Shown: positions 18,016 to 29,476, counted from the stretch's first letter. The stretch: 64,000 nucleotides of DNA from Ponticoccus litoralis (GCF_039769985.1 NZ_JBDNCH010000004.1:62001-126000); one strand, 5' to 3'. Notes: a model not told the origin generated them from the letters alone. Translations and numbers: made by a program.

Positions 18016-20577
18016 GTGTCACTATCCAAGATACCGAACGTCTGTCGATTTGGAGCAAGGGCTGTGGTTGATCGAGCGAAGATTGAAGAGTGGTGCAGCT
18101 CTGGCGTCCTTCCAGAGCATCAGGTATTGCTAAGCGCTCTGATGGATGACGATACTCGCTTCACATCAGTTGAGGGACAGAACTGGGACTTCAAAGATAA
18201 ATGGCCGGCTTCCCACAAGGACAGCTACTTTGCCGGAATTTGCCGCCTCATCTGCGCATTTTCAAACTCACATGGTGGATTTATTGTCTTTGGGGTGCAT
18301 GATCAAACTCGCCTCCCAGGCCACAACAATATTTTGCCAGATATTGATAGGTTAACGCTGAGCTTCAAGCAATTAACTGGCTCCAGTTTCGAGTATGAGT
18401 TCTCTCGTTGCCCAGGAGTTGGAGGCATTGGTGGTGTTGAATTTCTTCTGATAAAGCCTCGGAAGCGCACCTCTCGGCCTCTAGTATTCCAGAATTCTTT
18501 GGCAGGCTATGAAAAGGGCAAGATTTGGGTCAGGGATGGAAATGAAGTACTGCAGGCCGGTCCGCAACATTTCGCCACTCTCTTCCTATCAGATGACAGC
18601 GATGGCATCGAAGGTTTCATCCCACCTTCATCCGCGCAAATAAAACGTTTCATTGGCCGCACTGAGTCAATGGTTGATTTGTTCGATTGGGTGAATAACT
18701 CCGATGAGCCAAGGACGTATCTGTATGGGAAAGGTGGGTCTGGAAAGACGACGATCGCAAGGGAGTTCGCAAAACTTGCAAAGATTGCAGGCAGGGAAAT
18801 TCGAGTCGAGGGAGTGGATGCCCTGGATATCGTTATATTCCTCAGCGCAAAGGAGAAGGAGCTTTCCTCCCCTGATGCCGAGGTAGTAGAAATTTCCGAG
18901 CCGGACTTTCACGATGAGCTCAGTCTTCTTTCCCAGATTGTAAAGCTTTCAGGTGGTGAGGTTGACGTCATTGAGCAACAGGACGCAAGCTTGGCGGATT
19001 ATCGTCGAACAGTGCAAGAATACTTGAATCACTTTTCGTATCTTATTGTCCTGGATGATGTTGACACGCTAACCACAAAGGGAATTGATCCCGGCGCGGA
19101 TTTTCTCTATCGCGCTCTTAGCAGGGCAAAGAAAAGATCAAAGGTGCTCTACACCATAAGAAATGCTCCATCTCAGTCCATTCACAACTCAATCGAAGTG
19201 CCAGGCCTTCAAGGTGTCGACTACGATGAGTTCGTAGATGAGTGCGTAAAGAGGTTTCGAGCTCCGACGCCAGATAAGGAATTCCGAACGAACCGTCTTC
19301 CTGCTCTCTCTGAGAGGCGTCCGCTAGTGATTGAAACTATTATAGCTCTTTCGCGAACATCGGGTGGATACAAGGGGGCTGACCGGCTCTTCACTCAAAA
19401 CGTTGGCAATGACGTGAGAGACTATGTTTTTTCTCGAGAGTGGGACGCACTCGGCAGCAACCTAGAAAGACCTTTGCTTGCAGCTCTGGCTGACCTAAAT
19501 AAGCCAACATCGTTTGAAGATTTGAAAATCTTACTAACGGCTGGAGATTCAGCGGTGCGAGATGCCATCTCCGCGGTTCGAGAGATGTTTTTGACGGTCG
19601 ATGACACTGGGCAAGATACCTTGTTTTCACTCGCGGCACTCACGCGGGCCTTCGTAAATTCGAAGAAGGCGAACCTGAAGCTATACCCCGCCATCAGACA
19701 GCGAGTGCGCGCGTATAAGCAGACTGTGAAAATAACTTCCCCTGAAGTTGCTCGCATAATTTCCGCCGTAAGGCGCTTGGTTCCACTCAGGTTTTCTGAT
19801 CATAGCGAACAGAGTCTAAAGGCCGCGCTGCAGCGAGTACAAGATACCGAGTTGGGACCGAGTATCACAGAAGACCCTGTGTTTAGAGCACTGAAGGGTT
19901 ATGTCGAGTCGATCCAAAGGCGGCCCGATTTGGTCGCGACGCGAGACGATTTCGGGTATTCACTTCAGATGAAGCATGAGCCTGAGTTCGAAGAGCTAGC
20001 TGCATGGTTTGAGGCCGAGAAGTCTTCTGGCGTCATAACGGATAGTATATTTGTCATAACTGACGCAGTGATTTCTGGCAGGAGATACAGCGAAGATCAA
20101 AAGATTTCGATGATATCAAGGAAGGCCACTACTGCTTACAATATGGCGAGGCAAAAGATTGGTGATTCACCAGATGCGGCCTACACTCTAGCGGAAACGA
20201 GCGTGTTACTACACTGCAAAGCGTTCAAGCATAACGTTTTGAATGGCTCCCCAATGACTGGCGTTTCTGAAAAGTATGCAAAGAATACCAGCTATCTTTT
20301 AATTCGCCTCTCTTCGGAGTATGGCGCGTGGCGACCGATTGAAGAACTTAGCGTACTTCAGAAGAAGGTGGATGGGTACCTCGACCCTTTCGCGGAGGCC
20401 CTATTTCCCTACTTGGACAGTTTGTCCGCCAAGGCAAGAACAAAGTCGGAAGCGTCTCGGCTCAGAAATGCGCTGAAAGCAGTGGCGGGTGGTGGATTCG
20501 ACAAATCCAAATGGCTCGATACAACAATGACCCCGCAGCTTATCGACAGGTTAAAAGCGCTGGAGGCGCGCCTGTAG
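18016..20577 (+). CDS. AlbA_2 (Schlafen-like) - STAND NTPase
   Basis: An 853-aa protein. Residues of about 50-190 form an AlbA_2/Schlafen-type domain (EGQNWDFKDKWP, CRLICAFSNSHGGFIVFGVHD). A nucleotide-binding STAND module follows, with Walker A YGKGGSGKTT (about 237-246) and Walker B YLIVLDDVD (about 342-350), then a helical, TPR-like C-terminal half (about 560-853) suited to sensing. STAND proteins act as switchable sensors, and several bacterial ones are antiphage; the AlbA_2 part would be the effector or a nucleic-acid-binding part. The gene is visibly AT-richer than its surroundings, a sign of transfer. GTG at 18016 is used, but a later GTG at 18064 is possible. The defence role is inferred. 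Confidence 0.8.
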   Translation: MSLSKIPNVCRFGARAVVDRAKIEEWCSSGVLPEHQVLLSALMDDDTRFTSVEGQNWDFKDKWPASHKDSYFAGICRLICAFSNSHGGFIVFGVHDQTRLPGHNNILPDIDRLTLSFKQLTGSSFEYEFSRCPGVGGIGGVEFLLIKPRKRTSRPLVFQNSLAGYEKGKIWVRDGNEVLQAGPQHFATLFLSDDSDGIEGFIPPSSAQIKRFIGRTESMVDLFDWVNNSDEPRTYLYGKGGSGKTTIAREFAKLAKIAGREIRVEGVDALDIVIFLSAKEKELSSPDAEVVEISEPDFHDELSLLSQIVKLSGGEVDVIEQQDASLADYRRTVQEYLNHFSYLIVLDDVDTLTTKGIDPGADFLYRALSRAKKRSKVLYTIRNAPSQSIHNSIEVPGLQGVDYDEFVDECVKRFRAPTPDKEFRTNRLPALSERRPLVIETIIALSRTSGGYKGADRLFTQNVGNDVRDYVFSREWDALGSNLERPLLAALADLNKPTSFEDLKILLTAGDSAVRDAISAVREMFLTVDDTGQDTLFSLAALTRAFVNSKKANLKLYPAIRQRVRAYKQTVKITSPEVARIISAVRRLVPLRFSDHSEQSLKAALQRVQDTELGPSITEDPVFRALKGYVESIQRRPDLVATRDDFGYSLQMKHEPEFEELAAWFEAEKSSGVITDSIFVITDAVISGRRYSEDQKISMISRKATTAYNMARQKIGDSPDAAYTLAETSVLLHCKAFKHNVLNGSPMTGVSEKYAKNTSYLLIRLSSEYGAWRPIEELSVLQKKVDGYLDPFAEALFPYLDSLSAKARTKSEASRLRNALKAVAGGGFDKSKWLDTTMTPQLIDRLKALEARL

Positions 20578-20801
20578 GGGGATTGGTGAGGCTTGGGCGC
20601 GTACAATGGGTTCGCCATCAGCAAGACCAGATGGGGTCTGACAGCGGTCACGCGCGGACCTAGGAATGAATAGCTGACACCGGTCATCCGACGCGCCTGG
20701 AACGAGGGTCGGCTTTGGGCCGGGAGCAGCGGCGCTTCCGGCTGAGGTCCCACACCTGCACATCAAGCCCCTAGCCGACTCGCGAAGGTCTCGAGGCGAA
20801 G

Positions 20802-21191
20802 TCACTTCGCCGCTGTATCGTCAGCCGCCGTCGAGAGAAGTGCTTCAAGGAGCCCTGGTTCAAACCAATTCCGGTCTTCCAGAACCTCTGCGTCGACAAC
20901 GGTCGGTTGCCGCTTCAGCTCTTCCAGGCCAGACGCCATGATGCGTGACATTCGATATCCGCCGCGTCGGCATAGATAGAGGGAACCTGATTGACCGAGG
21001 AAGCGGTATTCGATGTCATCCGCATGAATGGCTTGGATGCCGGAGTTTATGCGCCAGCCATCCCCACTGAGATACCCCCCGCGCCAGCCGCCCAACACTC
21101 TGAGTTGAGTGAAAGTTCTGTCCCTCGTCACAAACGAAACTCTCAGGATCACCCAGTCGTCAGGTGAATAGTCCATGTTCGTTTTCTCCAT
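20802..21191 (-). CDS. Hypothetical protein, last gene of phosphoesterase operon
   Basis: A 129-aa protein with a beta-rich middle (WVILRVSFVTRDRTFTQLRVLGGWRGGYLSGDGWRINSG) and a helical end. No family is recognised, and there is no signal peptide or membrane segment. It begins 3 bp after the stop of the preceding small membrane protein gene, so it is very probably co-transcribed with the metallophosphoesterase operon. Confidence 0.6.
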   Translation of the reverse strand: MEKTNMDYSPDDWVILRVSFVTRDRTFTQLRVLGGWRGGYLSGDGWRINSGIQAIHADDIEYRFLGQSGSLYLCRRGGYRMSRIMASGLEELKRQPTVVDAEVLEDRNWFEPGLLEALLSTAADDTAAK

Positions 21192-21194
21192 AGT

Positions 21195-21617
21195 TCATTT
21201 TCGGTAGTGCGATATGTGGGGGTGTGACACCGTCGGCCAGGGATGGAGCCTGGTGCAGATTTCAGTGAGGTTTGCGCTTTTGGTGCGGTGAATTAGGATT
21301 GCCGGAGGCTTTTCGGGATCTTGTTTCAGATCTACCGCAATGCTGTGACCTTGTGCGGGCCGGGTCCTGCGCCCGAGCGCGCCTCCCCCGGGGCTGGGAG
21401 CGAGAGAGTCGTTGATCGGGGGAGCCTGAATTGGCGGGGCGCTTTCGATGAAGCGCTTCACCCTGTCCGGATCAGGGGCGGCTGAGCGTGCAGTCCCACG
21501 ATAGGCGACTATGACACGGACGAGGCCGAACAGGCAGACGAGCATCCCGGTGATCGAGATCAGTGCATCCATGCTCAACAATCCGGACCACTCTCGTGCC
21601 AGTGAGAGCATAGTCAT
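21195..21617 (-). CDS. Small membrane protein, paralogue of its neighbour
   Basis: A 140-aa protein with one N-terminal membrane segment (ISITGMLVCLFGLVRVIVAY), then the motif PDPDRVKRFIESAPP shared with the upstream gene (PDPERVRRFIETAPP), then a Pro-rich basic tail. The two genes overlap by 4 bp (ATGA) and probably arose by duplication. ATG at 21617 is chosen because the longer frame is the shadow of the upstream gene. No family recognised; a membrane partner of the phosphoesterase system is a possibility. Confidence 0.65.
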   Translation of the reverse strand: MTMLSLAREWSGLLSMDALISITGMLVCLFGLVRVIVAYRGTARSAAPDPDRVKRFIESAPPIQAPPINDSLAPSPGGGALGRRTRPAQGHSIAVDLKQDPEKPPAILIHRTKSANLTEICTRLHPWPTVSHPHISHYRK

Positions 21618-21880
21618 CGACTTCCGCCCTGAGGATCGTGACCATATGCTTCTGGGCCGGCTCTCGTCGTCGAAGGGTCCTGCGCGTCGGTGCCAGCGCT
21701 CTCGTGGTCGACCCGAAGGAAGTGCTTCGGCAGGGGAGGAGCGGTTTCGATGAACCGGCGGACGCGTTCCGGATCGGGCTCGGCAGAGCCGATGCTCTGC
21801 CCGTAAATCATCAGCGATCGGATGATGGCGCTCGCGCCGATTACCATGCCTGCAATTCCCAGAAGGGCGCCCATGGTCAT
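21614..21880 (-). CDS. Small membrane protein, first paralogue
   Basis: An 88-aa protein with a single N-terminal membrane segment (LLGIAGMVIGASAIIRSLMIY) and the motif SAEPDPERVRRFIETAPP, then a short soluble tail. It lies 27 bp after the metallophosphoesterase stop and overlaps the next gene by ATGA. The shared motif with the next gene is the only family evidence. Confidence 0.65.
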   Translation of the reverse strand: MTMGALLGIAGMVIGASAIIRSLMIYGQSIGSAEPDPERVRRFIETAPPLPKHFLRVDHESAGTDAQDPSTTRAGPEAYGHDPQGGSR

Positions 21881-21907
21881 TGATCGCCCCCATTTACGTC
21901 CGGAGAC

Positions 21908-23059
21908 TCAGGCGTCGCTGCCCGTACCGAGCGCGACGATGACATCGGTTGCGTAGTACGCGTCTCCTTCCGGCACGACAGGGCAGGCGCATCCCCTCAA
22001 CGCGTGACGCAGAAGGGCGCGCGTTTCGGGTGTGAGCTTGTCCACCAGGACAGGAACGCTGGTTTCGCTGCACCGAAGCGCATACTCGAAGTCCTGCCCG
22101 AGCGTCTGTCGGTCGGCCGGCAGTTCCCTAACCTCATTCGAGGACTGCGTGTTCAGCGCCGCCGCAATGAAGCAGACCTCCGCCAGGTCATCCTCGTCGG
22201 GGCCATGATCTTCGTCGGGGTAGCCGATTGAAACGTTCTGAATACGTGTTCCTGCAACCACGGAGGACAGCCGCCGGTGGGAATGCCCGAAGAACCATGT
22301 GTCGATGTCGCTCCGCTCGATGACTTCGGTCAGGTCTGAGTGGAAGGCTGGTGTGAGACCATCGACCGGGCCTGCGGCGGACGGGTGCGGGCCGTGGTGC
22401 GTGACGACAAAGGTCCGGCCATTGCCGGCGAAATGTGGGGTCGCCAGTCTTTCTTCCAGCCAAGCGCGGTGTTCCCCATGCACGGCGATTATGTCCTCAG
22501 GTGTAACCGGGACAATGCGGCGCGGCAGCACCTCGTCCGAGTCAAGCGACACATGACCGGGCGCTTCGATGGAGATCATGTCGAAGTCGCGCATGAAACA
22601 ACGGGCGAAGTTCTTGGCAGCCTCCTGATCCCCCAGTAGGTCAAAGTTCGTCCATAACGTGGCGCAGAGAAATCGGTCGCTGCGGTGGCGGAGTTCGGTC
22701 TTCTGCACGAACCAACTCCCGCTGGCGTGAACCAGGGCACGGAGCCGGTTCTCGTTGTCGAGCCGCCCAGAATAGTAGTCGTGGTTGCCGGGGACGACGT
22801 AGATGCGATCGGCGGGAACATAGCGGCTCAGGTAGGCGAGCGCGTCCTGCAGAGACGGGCCGAAGGTGTCGGACAGGTCACCCGCGACGATCAAGGCATC
22901 GACGTTTTCCCCGAGCAGCCGATCTTCGAGGCCATGAAACTCGAGCGGGTTACTTCCATGCCAAAAATAGGACTTGAGGTGGAGGTCGGCCATTACTGCG
23001 ACTGCCCCGCCATTGTCCGGGATTTCGATAACGGTGGGGCCGGGCAAAATCGCCTCCAA
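21908..23059 (-). CDS. Calcineurin-like metallophosphoesterase
   Basis: A 383-aa protein with the full metal-site series: MADLHL (about residue 23), VAGDLSD (about 61), PGNHDYY (about 94), VTHHGPHPS (about 222) and FFGHSHRR (about 257). These bind two metals in phosphodiesterases and nucleases of this superfamily. The C-terminal 90 residues are less conserved. A TTG at 23059 is the only start that keeps the first beta-strand (TVIEIPDNGGAVAVMADLHL); ATG 22993 would remove it. It heads a four-gene operon divergent from the helicase-nuclease gene, so they may share a promoter region. The substrate is unknown. Confidence 0.85.
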   Translation of the reverse strand: MEAILPGPTVIEIPDNGGAVAVMADLHLKSYFWHGSNPLEFHGLEDRLLGENVDALIVAGDLSDTFGPSLQDALAYLSRYVPADRIYVVPGNHDYYSGRLDNENRLRALVHASGSWFVQKTELRHRSDRFLCATLWTNFDLLGDQEAAKNFARCFMRDFDMISIEAPGHVSLDSDEVLPRRIVPVTPEDIIAVHGEHRAWLEERLATPHFAGNGRTFVVTHHGPHPSAAGPVDGLTPAFHSDLTEVIERSDIDTWFFGHSHRRLSSVVAGTRIQNVSIGYPDEDHGPDEDDLAEVCFIAAALNTQSSNEVRELPADRQTLGQDFEYALRCSETSVPVLVDKLTPETRALLRHALRGCACPVVPEGDAYYATDVIVALGTGSDA

Positions 23060-23401
23060 TGAGTTCGTACGAGTTTTGACCCACAGGGAAGGCAGGCCAG
23101 GGCGCGGCTGATCGAGGTTGCGCTGGTGCGCAAACCTCTTCAGTGAGTCATTCCCTGCCTCATCACGTAACTCAGTTCAAGTCACTGATTTTGCTATATA
23201 ATTTTTTCGCATCTGATGCGGCGGCCTTAAAGGCTTGAATTTGCTCGGCTTGTGGGGCCAGAAATTTCTTTTTCGCAAACTTGCTGGGGCGCGGCAGTGC
23301 GGAGTTGACCTCTGAGGCTCGAGGAATTCAGCCGTGCAATTGACAGTCAAATACCTCTATGCCTGAGTAGTTTGGGGATTAAAGGGCCAGGTAGCGTAAG
23401 A
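23060..23401. promoter_or_regulatory. Divergent promoter region, phosphoesterase / helicase-nuclease
   Basis: A 342-bp gap between divergent genes, with an AT-rich stretch around 23185-23210 that contains TATAAT at 23197-23202, a plausible -10 box for the plus-strand gene. No strong -35 box or inverted repeat was recognised. The helicase frame can extend to a TTG at 23372, but ATG at 23402 is preferred. Confidence 0.4.
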
Positions 23402-26400
23402 ATGTCGTTTGATACGGTTGGGGAAGAGGCGCGTGACCAGCTCGTTCTGGAGCTGTCCGTCGCTCAGAAAGTAAACTTTGCATCGTCCCAGAACGGTGTC
23501 TCGGTTCTGAAAAGTGTCGTGTTGGAGAACCTTTCAGATGAGCCGCTGGAGAATATCACTCTCGAACTGACTTGCAGTCCCGGTCTGATCCGCCCGAAAA
23601 ACTGGACGGTGGATCGGCTGGCGCCGGGGCAACGACAAGAGCTGCGCGACCTGGAAACGCCCTTGGATACGGTGATCCTGGGCGGTCTCAACGAGGCAGA
23701 GTGGGGAGAGCTGCAGTTCGTTGTGAAGCACGGCGAGACGGAGCTGCTGCACGAGCAGCGCCCGATCGAGATGCTGGCCCGAGACGAATGGGGTGGTGTC
23801 GGCGACATGGCGCATCTGCTTGCGGCCTTCGTATCTCCCAATGACTCGATTGTCGCTGGTGTCCTCAAGGAGGCAAGCCGACTACTGGAAGGGGCCGGCC
23901 AGAGCGGTGCTATGGATGGCTACCAGACCCGCGATCCGTCCCGTGCATGGATGCTGGCCGGGGCGATCTGGTCTAGCCGCGACCGGCATGGGGCTTACCT
24001 ACGCGGTGCCTCCTGCAAGTTTCGAATTACGCGGCCAGAAGGTGCGCGACCCCGAGCCGCATCAAGTCTGAAGGGCTGGCCACCTGCCTGGATAGTGCTC
24101 TTCTGCTGGCCGGCTGCTTCGAGGCTGCTGGCCTCAACCCCGTTGTGCTCTTCTCCGAAGGGCATGCCCGGACCGGGGTCTGGCTGACGGACCGGGATTT
24201 CGGGACCATCAGCGAGCCCGACGTGATGACGGTCCGGAAGGCCATCGATGCGCGTGAGTTCGTGGTCATGGAGACCACCTTGCTGACGAAGAAGCCCAGC
24301 GTTGGGTTCGAGCAGGCGGTTGATACGGCGCGCGAGCTGACATCCGAGCGCAATGAGCACAGCTTTGTCATGGCAGTCGACATCCGGCGTGCCCGGGCGG
24401 CCCGGATTCGCCCGCTTGCCAGCCACCGCTCCGAGCTGAAGGCCGAGGCGGAAGACGTCATTGCAAGTCCGGCAGCCCTGCCGCGCCCGCTGGATCTGGG
24501 CCTGCTGCCGGGCGAACTGATCGAGGATGAGGCCTCGACGCCAGCGGACCGGATCTCTCGCTGGCAACGTAAGCTTCTGGATCTGTCGCTGCGCAACCGC
24601 TTGCTGAACTTCAAGGACAGCAGGCAGACGCTCCCCTTCCTGTGCCCCGATGTCTCGGCACTGGAAGATCAGCTGGCCGACGGCAAGAAGTTCCGCGCGC
24701 TGGCGCTCAAGGACGAGGACCCTGTCGGCGCGCGCGACCTTCTGGCGAAGGAAGAGCCCAAGCTCCTTGAGGAGGTCGCGCAGGATGCCTTCGCGAAGGG
24801 CCAGATCGCGGTCCCGCTGACCCGCAAGGAAAGCGAGCGCCGGCTGCTCGAGCTGCACCGGCGCGCCAAAAGCGACATGCAGGAAGGCGGCACGAACACC
24901 CTGTTCCCGGCCGCCGGTTTCCTGCGCTGGAAGAAGTCCGAAGGAGACACGCGCAGCTACCGCGCGCCGTTGCTGCTGGTGCCGGTGAAGATCTCTCGCA
25001 AGTCTGCGCAGTCGGAGTTCGTGATCGAGCATCACGAGGACGACGTGCGCTTCAACACCACGCTGCTGGAGTTTCTCAAGCGGGACTTCGACCTGAAGGT
25101 GCCCGAGCTGGAGGGTGATCTGCCACGGGATGAGAGCGGTTTCGACCTGCCTCGCATCTTCGAGATCATGCGCCGCAAGGTGCGCGATGTTGCCGGTTTC
25201 GAGGTGGTCGAGGAGCTTGCGCTTTCAACCTTCTCCTTTGCAAAGTTCCTGATGTGGAAGGACTTGGTAGAGCGGACCGACAGCCTGCGCGAGAGCGCGC
25301 TGGTGAAGCATCTGGTGGACAACCCGACCGAGCCTTTCCTGGCCGAAGGGACGCCGGGTCTCCCGGTCGCGGTCGACGTGGACCGCAGGCTGGCGCCGCG
25401 CGACCTCTTCACACCGCTACCCGCTGACTCCTCCCAACTCGCTGCCGTCCTGGCCGCGCAGGAGGGGCATGACTTCGTTCTGATCGGGCCGCCGGGCACC
25501 GGCAAGAGCCAGACCATCGCCAATATCATCTCGCAATGCCTCGCCATGCAGAAGACGGTTCTCTTCGTGGCCGAGAAGTCGGCGGCGCTGGACGTGGTGC
25601 AGCGGCGGCTTGCGTCGCATGGGCTTGGCGATGCTGTGCTGGAGCTGCACTCCAACAAGGCCGACCGGAAATCGGTGCTGTCTCAGCTGGGCCGCAGCTG
25701 GGCGCGGGCAGTGACCGGCACGAGGGGTGAGTGGATAAAGGTGACGGATGACCTGACGGTCACCCGCGAACAGCTGAACGCCTACGTCACGGCGTTGCAC
25801 AAGAAGGGGACGCAAGGCTTCAGCGTCTTCCAGGCGATCGGGATGGCTGCCAGTCACGAGCAGCCGTTCAGTCTGACCTTCGCGAACAAAGATGCGCATG
25901 ATGCGGAAAGCTACATGCACCTGCGGAAGTTGGCCGAAGCCCTTGGCCGATGCGAGGAGATCATTGCGGGCCGTAAACCGCTGCCGCTGGTCCAGGCGGA
26001 GGAGTGGTCCTTTGGCTGGCAGGCGGAACTCCTGGAACGAGGCGCGAAGCTGGGCACGGCCACCCGTGAACTGGCAGAGGCCGCCGAGGCGCTCGCGCGC
26101 CATGCCGGGCTGACCTGGGCGGGCGCGGGGGAGGCTTCCGAGGTCGCGCCGCTGGCGCGCCTCGCGTCGATCCCCGAGACTGGCGAGGATGTAAGCTGGT
26201 CGCTGACGCGGGATGTCGTCGAGATGCAGGCGCAGGCAGAGATGCTGACGGACAAGCTTGCCGCCTACACCGCCGCAGCCGGTCGAACCTCTGCGAGCTA
26301 TCCGATGGCGCGGCTTGAAAGCATTCCGCTGGATCAGCTTGATGCCAATTGGCGACTTGCGCAGACGAAGATGTGGCCGTTCTCGGTCTTTGCCAAATCC

Positions 26401-29253
26401 TCGGTGCGCAAGCTCTTGCAGACCTATGCGGAGGGCGGAAAGGCCGATCCCCAATCCGATATCGCCGCGCTGGCGGACGCCAAGCGCGCTCGAGCCGAGG
26501 TCGAGGCGACTCCGCTCACCGGGTGCCCGGTGGTCAAGGGCGTGGAAACGGATCCTGCACGTCTTTCTGACTGGATGGACGAGGCACGGGCGATGAAGAC
26601 GGTCCTCGCCGAGATCGCGCCCGCGGTCGCCGATCCGGACCGCTGGGATCTGGCCCGCCAGAGCCTTGTCCAACGGAGCGGCGGTGACCTGCGGAACGCG
26701 ATCACGCTCTTCCAGCGCAAACATGAAAGCTGGCAGGAGCATGCCGGGGCCTTCGCGCAGACGGCGCATACCTCGCCCGAGGGGATGGCGCTGTCGGAGC
26801 TGCTCGCATCTCTGCAGGCCATCCAGGACAACAAAGAGCACCTGCAGGATTGGACCCGGTGGGTCGAAGTCCGCACGCAAGCCAGTGGCGCAGGGCTTGA
26901 GGCCCTCGTGCTCGCAGTCGAAGAAGGCCAGATCGAGGGCGATGTCGATGCAGCCTTCGCCTCGGCCTATGCGGCCTGGTGGTTGCCGCAGGCCATGGAT
27001 GCGCAGCCTGAATTGCGGGGGTTCTCCCATTGGTCGCACGAGGACGCAATCAAGCGCTTCCGGGAATTGGACGACCGCGCAACGGAGATGGCAGCCGGGC
27101 AGGTCCTGTCTCGCATTCAGCATGGCTTGCCAGCCCAGGATGCCGTCGCGCGCCGTTCTGAACTTGGCACGCTGCGGCATCAGCTTGGGCTTCAGCGGCC
27201 CAGCATGCCGATCCGGGAGCTGATCTCGGAAATGCCCGACGCCTTCACCAAGCTGGCCCCCTGCGTGCTGATGTCCCCGCTTTCGGTGGCGCAATACCTG
27301 CCCGCGGGGCAGGCGGCCTTCGACGTGGTGATCTTCGACGAGGCCTCCCAGATCACCACCTGGGACGCGATTGGTGCGATTGCGCGGGGCAAGCAGGCGA
27401 TCATCGTCGGCGACCCGAAGCAGCTTCCCCCGACGAACTTCTTCGGGCGCAGCGACGCCGGTGAGGACGAGCTGCCTGAAGCAGAGCGGGATCTGGCGTC
27501 CATCCTGGACGAGGTCGCCGCGGCAGGCATCCCGACGCAGCAGCTCGATTGGCACTATCGCAGCCGCGACGAGGCGCTTATCGCCTTCTCCAACTGGCAT
27601 TACTACGGCGGTCGGCTGGTGACCTTCCCGTCACCGGCAACGGCGTCGGAAGCGGTGAGCCTGCACCAGGTCGATGGCGTCTATGCACGGGGCCAGGGCA
27701 GGACCAACGAGGCCGAAGCCCGCGCCATCGTGCGCATGACGGTGCGCCGCCTGAATGAATGGCTGACCTGGCCAGAGCAGGAGCGACTGACGCTTGGTGT
27801 CATCACCTTCAACGCCGAGCAGCAGGGTCTGATCCTCGACCTGCTGGACGAGGAGCGGCGGAAGAACCCGGATCTGGAATGGTTCTTCGAGGATGCGCGG
27901 GAAGAGCCGGTCATCGTCAAGAACCTTGAGAACATCCAAGGGGACGAGCGGGACGTGATGCTGTTCTCGATCACCTTCGGTCCTGACCATGCAGGCAAGC
28001 TTTCGATGGCCTTCGGCGCTCTGAACGGAGACGGCGGCGAGAAGCGCCTGAACGTGGCGGTGACGCGCGCTCGGGCGGAGCTGCACGTATTTGCTTCGAT
28101 CCGGGCCGATCAGATCGACCTGACGCGCACCAAGGCCATCGGGGTGAAGCACCTGAAGGGCTTCCTCGATTTTGCGGCACGTGGTCCTGTCGCGCTCCCG
28201 GCGCAAGATGACGGCTCGCTCGGGCCGGTCGAGAATGTCTTCGAGGCCGCGATCAAGGCGGCCATCGAGGCCAAGGGATGGGAGCTGCGTCCGCAGATCG
28301 GCGTCTCGGGCTTCCGCATCGACCTGGGCGTCGTGCATCCGGATCATGCGGGCGTCTATCTTGCCGGGATCGAGTGTGACGGGGCGACCTATCACGGTTC
28401 TGCCACGGCGCGGGACCGGGACAAGGTGCGACAGGCGGTGCTGGAAAACCTTGGTTGGACGATCTTCCGGATCTGGTCGACCGACTGGTTCCGCAATCCT
28501 GCGGCCGTGGTCGAACGCATCCACACCGCGCTGACGGAGCACCTCGAGGCCGATCGCGCCAAGCGGGCCGAAGAAGACGCGGCACGCGACGCCATGCTCG
28601 CGGAAGATGCCGATGAGATCGAGGTCTCACATGAGGCCGAGGAAGCAGCGGTCGCTGAGGTCGAGCTGCCGATCATGGAGGTCGGCGAAGGAGGCATCGC
28701 ACCGTCAGAGCCTGTCCGGCAGGAGGCACAGTTTGCCCGTGCAGCGCCGTCAGCTGCCAGGCCGGAGGTGGGAGAAACTGGTTCGAGTGAAGCCAGCCCC
28801 GATCCCGAAAGGTTCTACGATGCGGACTACATTCCCGTCCTTGAGCGCCTGATTGCGGACGTGGTCGAGCGCGAAGGGCCTATGCCGATTTCCTTGCTGG
28901 GCAAGCGGGTCTCCGGGATGCATGGCTGGCAACGGACAGGGAGGCGGATCTCCGGGCAGGTGTCCGGGGCGCTTGGCCAGGTTGAGCTGCATCCCGAGAA
29001 TGATGTCGATTTCCTTTGGGCGGTGGGTACGAAAGCCGACAGGGTCGGTTTCCGGTCGGGACTGGATCGGTCTATCCGGGATATTTCCCGCACGGAGATT
29101 GCGGAGCTTTATGATCGCCATGTGTTCGAGCTGAGCAGGAGCGAGGATCCCGTTCTCGATCTGGCGCGGTACGCGGGGATTGCCAGATTGTCAGCGGATG
29201 CGCGTTCATACCTTTCGGAGTGCATTGGATGGCGATCTATTGCCAGTGAGTGA
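23402..29253 (+). CDS. DUF4011-helicase-Vsr-like defence protein, Hhe type (two frame breaks)
   Basis: About 1949 aa when corrected. The N-terminal beta-rich part (KVNFASSQNGVSVLKSVVLENLSDEPLENITLEL) precedes a DUF4011 part (ISRWQRKLLDLSLRNRLLNFKDSRQTLPFL), an SF1 helicase with Walker A GPPGTGKSQT (about residue 693) and IFDEASQ (about 1310), a Vsr/MTES_1575-type nuclease (FRIDLGVVHP...IECDGATYHGSATARDRDKVRQ, about 1610-1690) and a C-terminal DUF3320-like domain. This order is that of the reported DUF4011-helicase-Vsr antiphage proteins. Two +1 breaks (G4 run at 23989-23992; near 24057) disturb HGLTYAVPPASFELRGQKVRDPE-RIKSEGLATCLDS; the length is two bases over, as expected. It probably degrades foreign DNA. 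Confidence 0.85.
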
Positions 29254-29476
29254 GGGAGAGCGATCGGGCGGTCGCGCCACTGCCCGTCGCATCGAGCACG
29301 TCATTGCTTTCGGGCCCCACCACGAAATCAAGGGGCTTTGTTCGGCGCTTTCTCATCGTTACTCATAAGCCTATGGAAATGCGTCACAACCAACTTTTGT
29401 CCCGGTGCCTGTCAATCGATCTCGAGGTCGATCCTTCCAGGGCAAAGATCTTTGGTATAGCGGTACGTGCGCGGTG

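Noticed and set aside
25417..27600. 727-codon minus-strand open frame opposite the DUF4011-helicase gene
   Set aside because: Antisense shadow in GC-rich DNA; the sense frame contains all helicase motifs.
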